Source: CAZJBP01 sp964544115
GTDB taxonomy: Bacteria > Verrucomicrobiota > Kiritimatiellia > UBA8416 > JADHWI01
Assembly (NCBI GenBank): GCA_964544115.1
Contig: CAZJBP010000165.1
Span: 1 to 7,826 of the forward strand
Length of the DNA: 7,826 bases
Direction: 5' to 3'
Shown: piece after piece, positions 6,310-7,826 of the stretch
Layout of the letters: the number at the start of each line of letters is the position of its first letter
Position numbering within the stretch: the first letter of the stretch is position 1
Made by a program: the position numbers and the translations under genes
Notes under the pieces: generated by a model
The model's input: only the letters and a program-made list of their open reading frames with translations
Told to the model about the DNA's origin: nothing
Database searches by the model: none

Positions 6310-6828
6310 ATGAACCCCGCATTGGACTTCATCTTCAGCCGCCGCAGCGTCCGCAAGTACGAGGATCGACCCCTGCCCGACTCCGCAATCCGCGACCTGC
6401 TGGAAGCGGCCATGGCGGCCCCGTCGGCCGTGGCAAAAGACCCCTGGCACTTCATCGTGGTCCGCGACTCCGCCCGGCTCAAGGCGATGACGGAGGGGCT
6501 GCCCAACGGGTTGATGCTGGCCGGCGCCGGGGCCGGCATCGTGGTGTGCGGCAGCCTGCAGGAGGCGCACGGGAACCTCGAATCGTACATGCTGCAGGAC
6601 TGCAGCGCGGCCATCGAGAACATCCTCCTGGCGGCCGCGGCGCTGGGGCTCGGCGCCTGCTGGCTGGGCGTCCACCCCCGGCCCGAGCGCGCGGAACACC
6701 TGCGCAAGGTCCTCGCCATCCCCGCGGACATCACCCCGATCGGATGCGTGTCCGTGGGCTGGCCAGCCGCCGTGCCGCCGGCGCGCACGCGCTACAGCCC
6801 GGGCAAGGTGCACGCCGAGACGTGGTGA
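6310..6828 (+). CDS. Small nitroreductase-family FMN oxidoreductase
   Basis: A 172-residue protein matching the short nitroreductase group of about 165-180 residues. The N-terminal RRSVRKYEDRPLP (11-23) is the FMN-phosphate-binding start. PSA (38-40) and KDPWHFIVV (43-51) form the usual flavin-contacting segment. The helix QDCSAAIENILLAAAALGLG (96-115) leads to CWLGV (117-121), and GWP (150-152) closes the fold. Such enzymes are homodimers that use NAD(P)H and FMN to reduce nitro compounds, quinones or flavins; the natural substrate cannot be read from sequence. The ATG at 6310 is supported by AGGAGG (6296-6301) 8 nt upstream. The same frame stays open back to 5884, but that part only shadows the AsmA-like gene. 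It is probably co-transcribed with that gene (26-nt gap). All core motifs look intact. Confidence 0.93.
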   Translation: MNPALDFIFSRRSVRKYEDRPLPDSAIRDLLEAAMAAPSAVAKDPWHFIVVRDSARLKAMTEGLPNGLMLAGAGAGIVVCGSLQEAHGNLESYMLQDCSAAIENILLAAAALGLGACWLGVHPRPERAEHLRKVLAIPADITPIGCVSVGWPAAVPPARTRYSPGKVHAETW

Positions 6829-6868
6829 GAGCAGGCCCGAACCGTCCGCCTTCGCTCTCCGCTGAAGA

Positions 6869-7735
6869 ATGATTCGTTGGCTTCACAGGATGAACGAAAC
6901 ACCACCATATCGTAGGTGGGTCGGCGTGCTGCTGGGGTTCCTGCTTCAGGGGTCCGCACATTTTCTCTCTGGCAGGCGAACTGCCGGGCTGCAATGGTAT
7001 TTGGGGCTCTTTGTGTGCGGCCTTGTCGGCCTGATGCTTCTCGCCACACCCGGCACTGCACCGTTTGTTCTTGGCTGGGCCTTCGGCCTCGCCACTGTCG
7101 TGTTGTGGTTCGTGATGCTCACACAGTCGTACCGACCGATTCGGCGAATCGGCTTTCTCGGATGGCTTGCTGTGATCGTCCTCGGCGTAGTTCTCAACAA
7201 TGGCACGGGATTCCTGGTCCGGCAGTGTGTTCACACGTTCACAGTGCCGACCGGGGCAATGTCACCGAGCATCATTCCCGGAGACCACTTGTTCGTTGAG
7301 CGTCTGTCGTATCGCTTCGGTAAACCGAAGCGTGGCGACATCGTGGTATTCAGTACCCGAGGAATCGAGTCGCTTTCCCCCGACACCTTCTACATCAAGC
7401 GCGTCGTGGGGCTTCCCGGTGAACGCATCCGGATCGAGCCACCCTTTCTGATCGTCAACGATCACAAAGTGACGGAACCTGAGATATTCAGCACCATATC
7501 GAGTGCATTGCATGGCTACGCCGGATTTCAACTCCCCGAGCCGTTCGGTTGGGCGCTGCCGAAGCCCGGCGGCGAGATGACCCTCGGTCCTCATGAATAC
7601 TTCGTCCTCGGCGACAACACCTGGAACAGTCGTGACAGTCGGTACTGGGGCGCCGTGCCGGCGAGGAACATCATTGGCAGGGCCACTCGAATCTACTGGC
7701 CACTCACCAGAGTCAACGCACTGGATGGGAAATAG
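6869..7735 (+). CDS. Signal peptidase I homologue (S26), Ala at nucleophile position, multi-TM N-terminus
   Basis: 288 residues. The N-terminal 118 hold about four hydrophobic segments (roughly 15-33, 42-60, 64-85, 95-117) with GSAHFLSGRRTAG (28-40), resembling small membrane modules fused to some S26 peptidases. The S26 domain follows: box B TVPTGAMSPSIIPGD (125-139), box D YIKRVVGLPGE (175-185) with the general-base Lys at 177, and box E GDN (248-250) then NSRDSRYWG (253-261). The canonical box B is P-S/T-x-S-M, its Ser being the nucleophile (S90 in E. coli LepB); here that residue is Ala130 (GCA, 7256-7258). Thr128 and Ser132 are the nearest hydroxyls. It may be an inactive paralogue, an unusual active variant, or a lineage-specific form. 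Start uncertain: ATG 6869 follows GAAGA directly; ATG 6890 is an alternative. Base composition is markedly lower in G+C than upstream genes. Confidence 0.88.
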   Translation: MIRWLHRMNETPPYRRWVGVLLGFLLQGSAHFLSGRRTAGLQWYLGLFVCGLVGLMLLATPGTAPFVLGWAFGLATVVLWFVMLTQSYRPIRRIGFLGWLAVIVLGVVLNNGTGFLVRQCVHTFTVPTGAMSPSIIPGDHLFVERLSYRFGKPKRGDIVVFSTRGIESLSPDTFYIKRVVGLPGERIRIEPPFLIVNDHKVTEPEIFSTISSALHGYAGFQLPEPFGWALPKPGGEMTLGPHEYFVLGDNTWNSRDSRYWGAVPARNIIGRATRIYWPLTRVNALDGK

Positions 7736-7826
7736 GAGAAGCACAACGATCTCCTCCCGGCGACGCCCTAACCCGAGTTCGTCAGTTTCGCGCCTTTCTT
7801 GCGCGTAAGTCGTTGCGGCGCAACAA

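Noticed and set aside
6091..6813. Minus-strand open frames opposite the nitroreductase gene
   Set aside because: Low-quality His/Gly/Arg-rich translations antisense to a clear gene.
7734..7755. AGGAGA/TCTCCT inverted repeat at the end of the signal peptidase gene
   Set aside because: Only 6 bp with a 10-nt loop and no T-run after it; too weak to call a terminator.
7812..7824. GTTGC/GCAAC hairpin at the window edge
   Set aside because: Five-bp stem cut off by the window end; nothing beyond can be seen, so no terminator or repeat call is justified.

Overview
The window comes from a G+C-rich, double-membraned (diderm) bacterium. Sampled 60-base lines in the central genes are about 70% G+C. The outer-membrane lipoprotein channel, periplasmic adaptor and AsmA-like protein all imply an outer membrane. 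A PVC-group relative (Verrucomicrobia, Kiritimatiellae, Planctomycetes or Lentisphaerae) is a reasonable guess, but nothing here fixes the phylum. No rRNA, tRNA, transposase or CRISPR array is visible.

Bases 1-387 hold at most the last 24 codons of an upstream gene, overlapping a striking 26-bp inverted repeat (25-100), followed by a short tandem heptamer repeat and a plausible sigma70-type promoter. A small rubredoxin gene follows (388-546, +). Converging on it is a four-gene minus-strand operon, in transcription order: a VTC-domain (polyphosphate-polymerase-like, tunnel-fold) protein, a DUF4956 multi-pass membrane protein, an HlyD-type periplasmic adaptor, and a TolC-type outer-membrane lipoprotein. 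Spacings are 27 nt, 33 nt and a 4-nt ATGA overlap.

On the plus strand, divergent from this operon, lie an AsmA/DUF748-like envelope protein (5060-6283) and a small FMN nitroreductase (6310-6828). Last comes a signal-peptidase-I homologue (6869-7735) with a multi-pass N-terminal extension. Its usual catalytic Ser position reads Ala, and its base composition is clearly less G+C-rich than its neighbours.

The most interesting unit is the VTC-DUF4956-adaptor-channel operon. VTC and DUF4956 proteins are known genomic partners, but here they are joined to the two outer parts of a tripartite exporter with no recognisable pump (ABC, RND or MFS). My inference is an envelope-spanning machine in which DUF4956 is the inner-membrane component and the VTC protein makes, senses or processes a phosphate-rich substrate. 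This is a hypothesis from gene order and domain content only.
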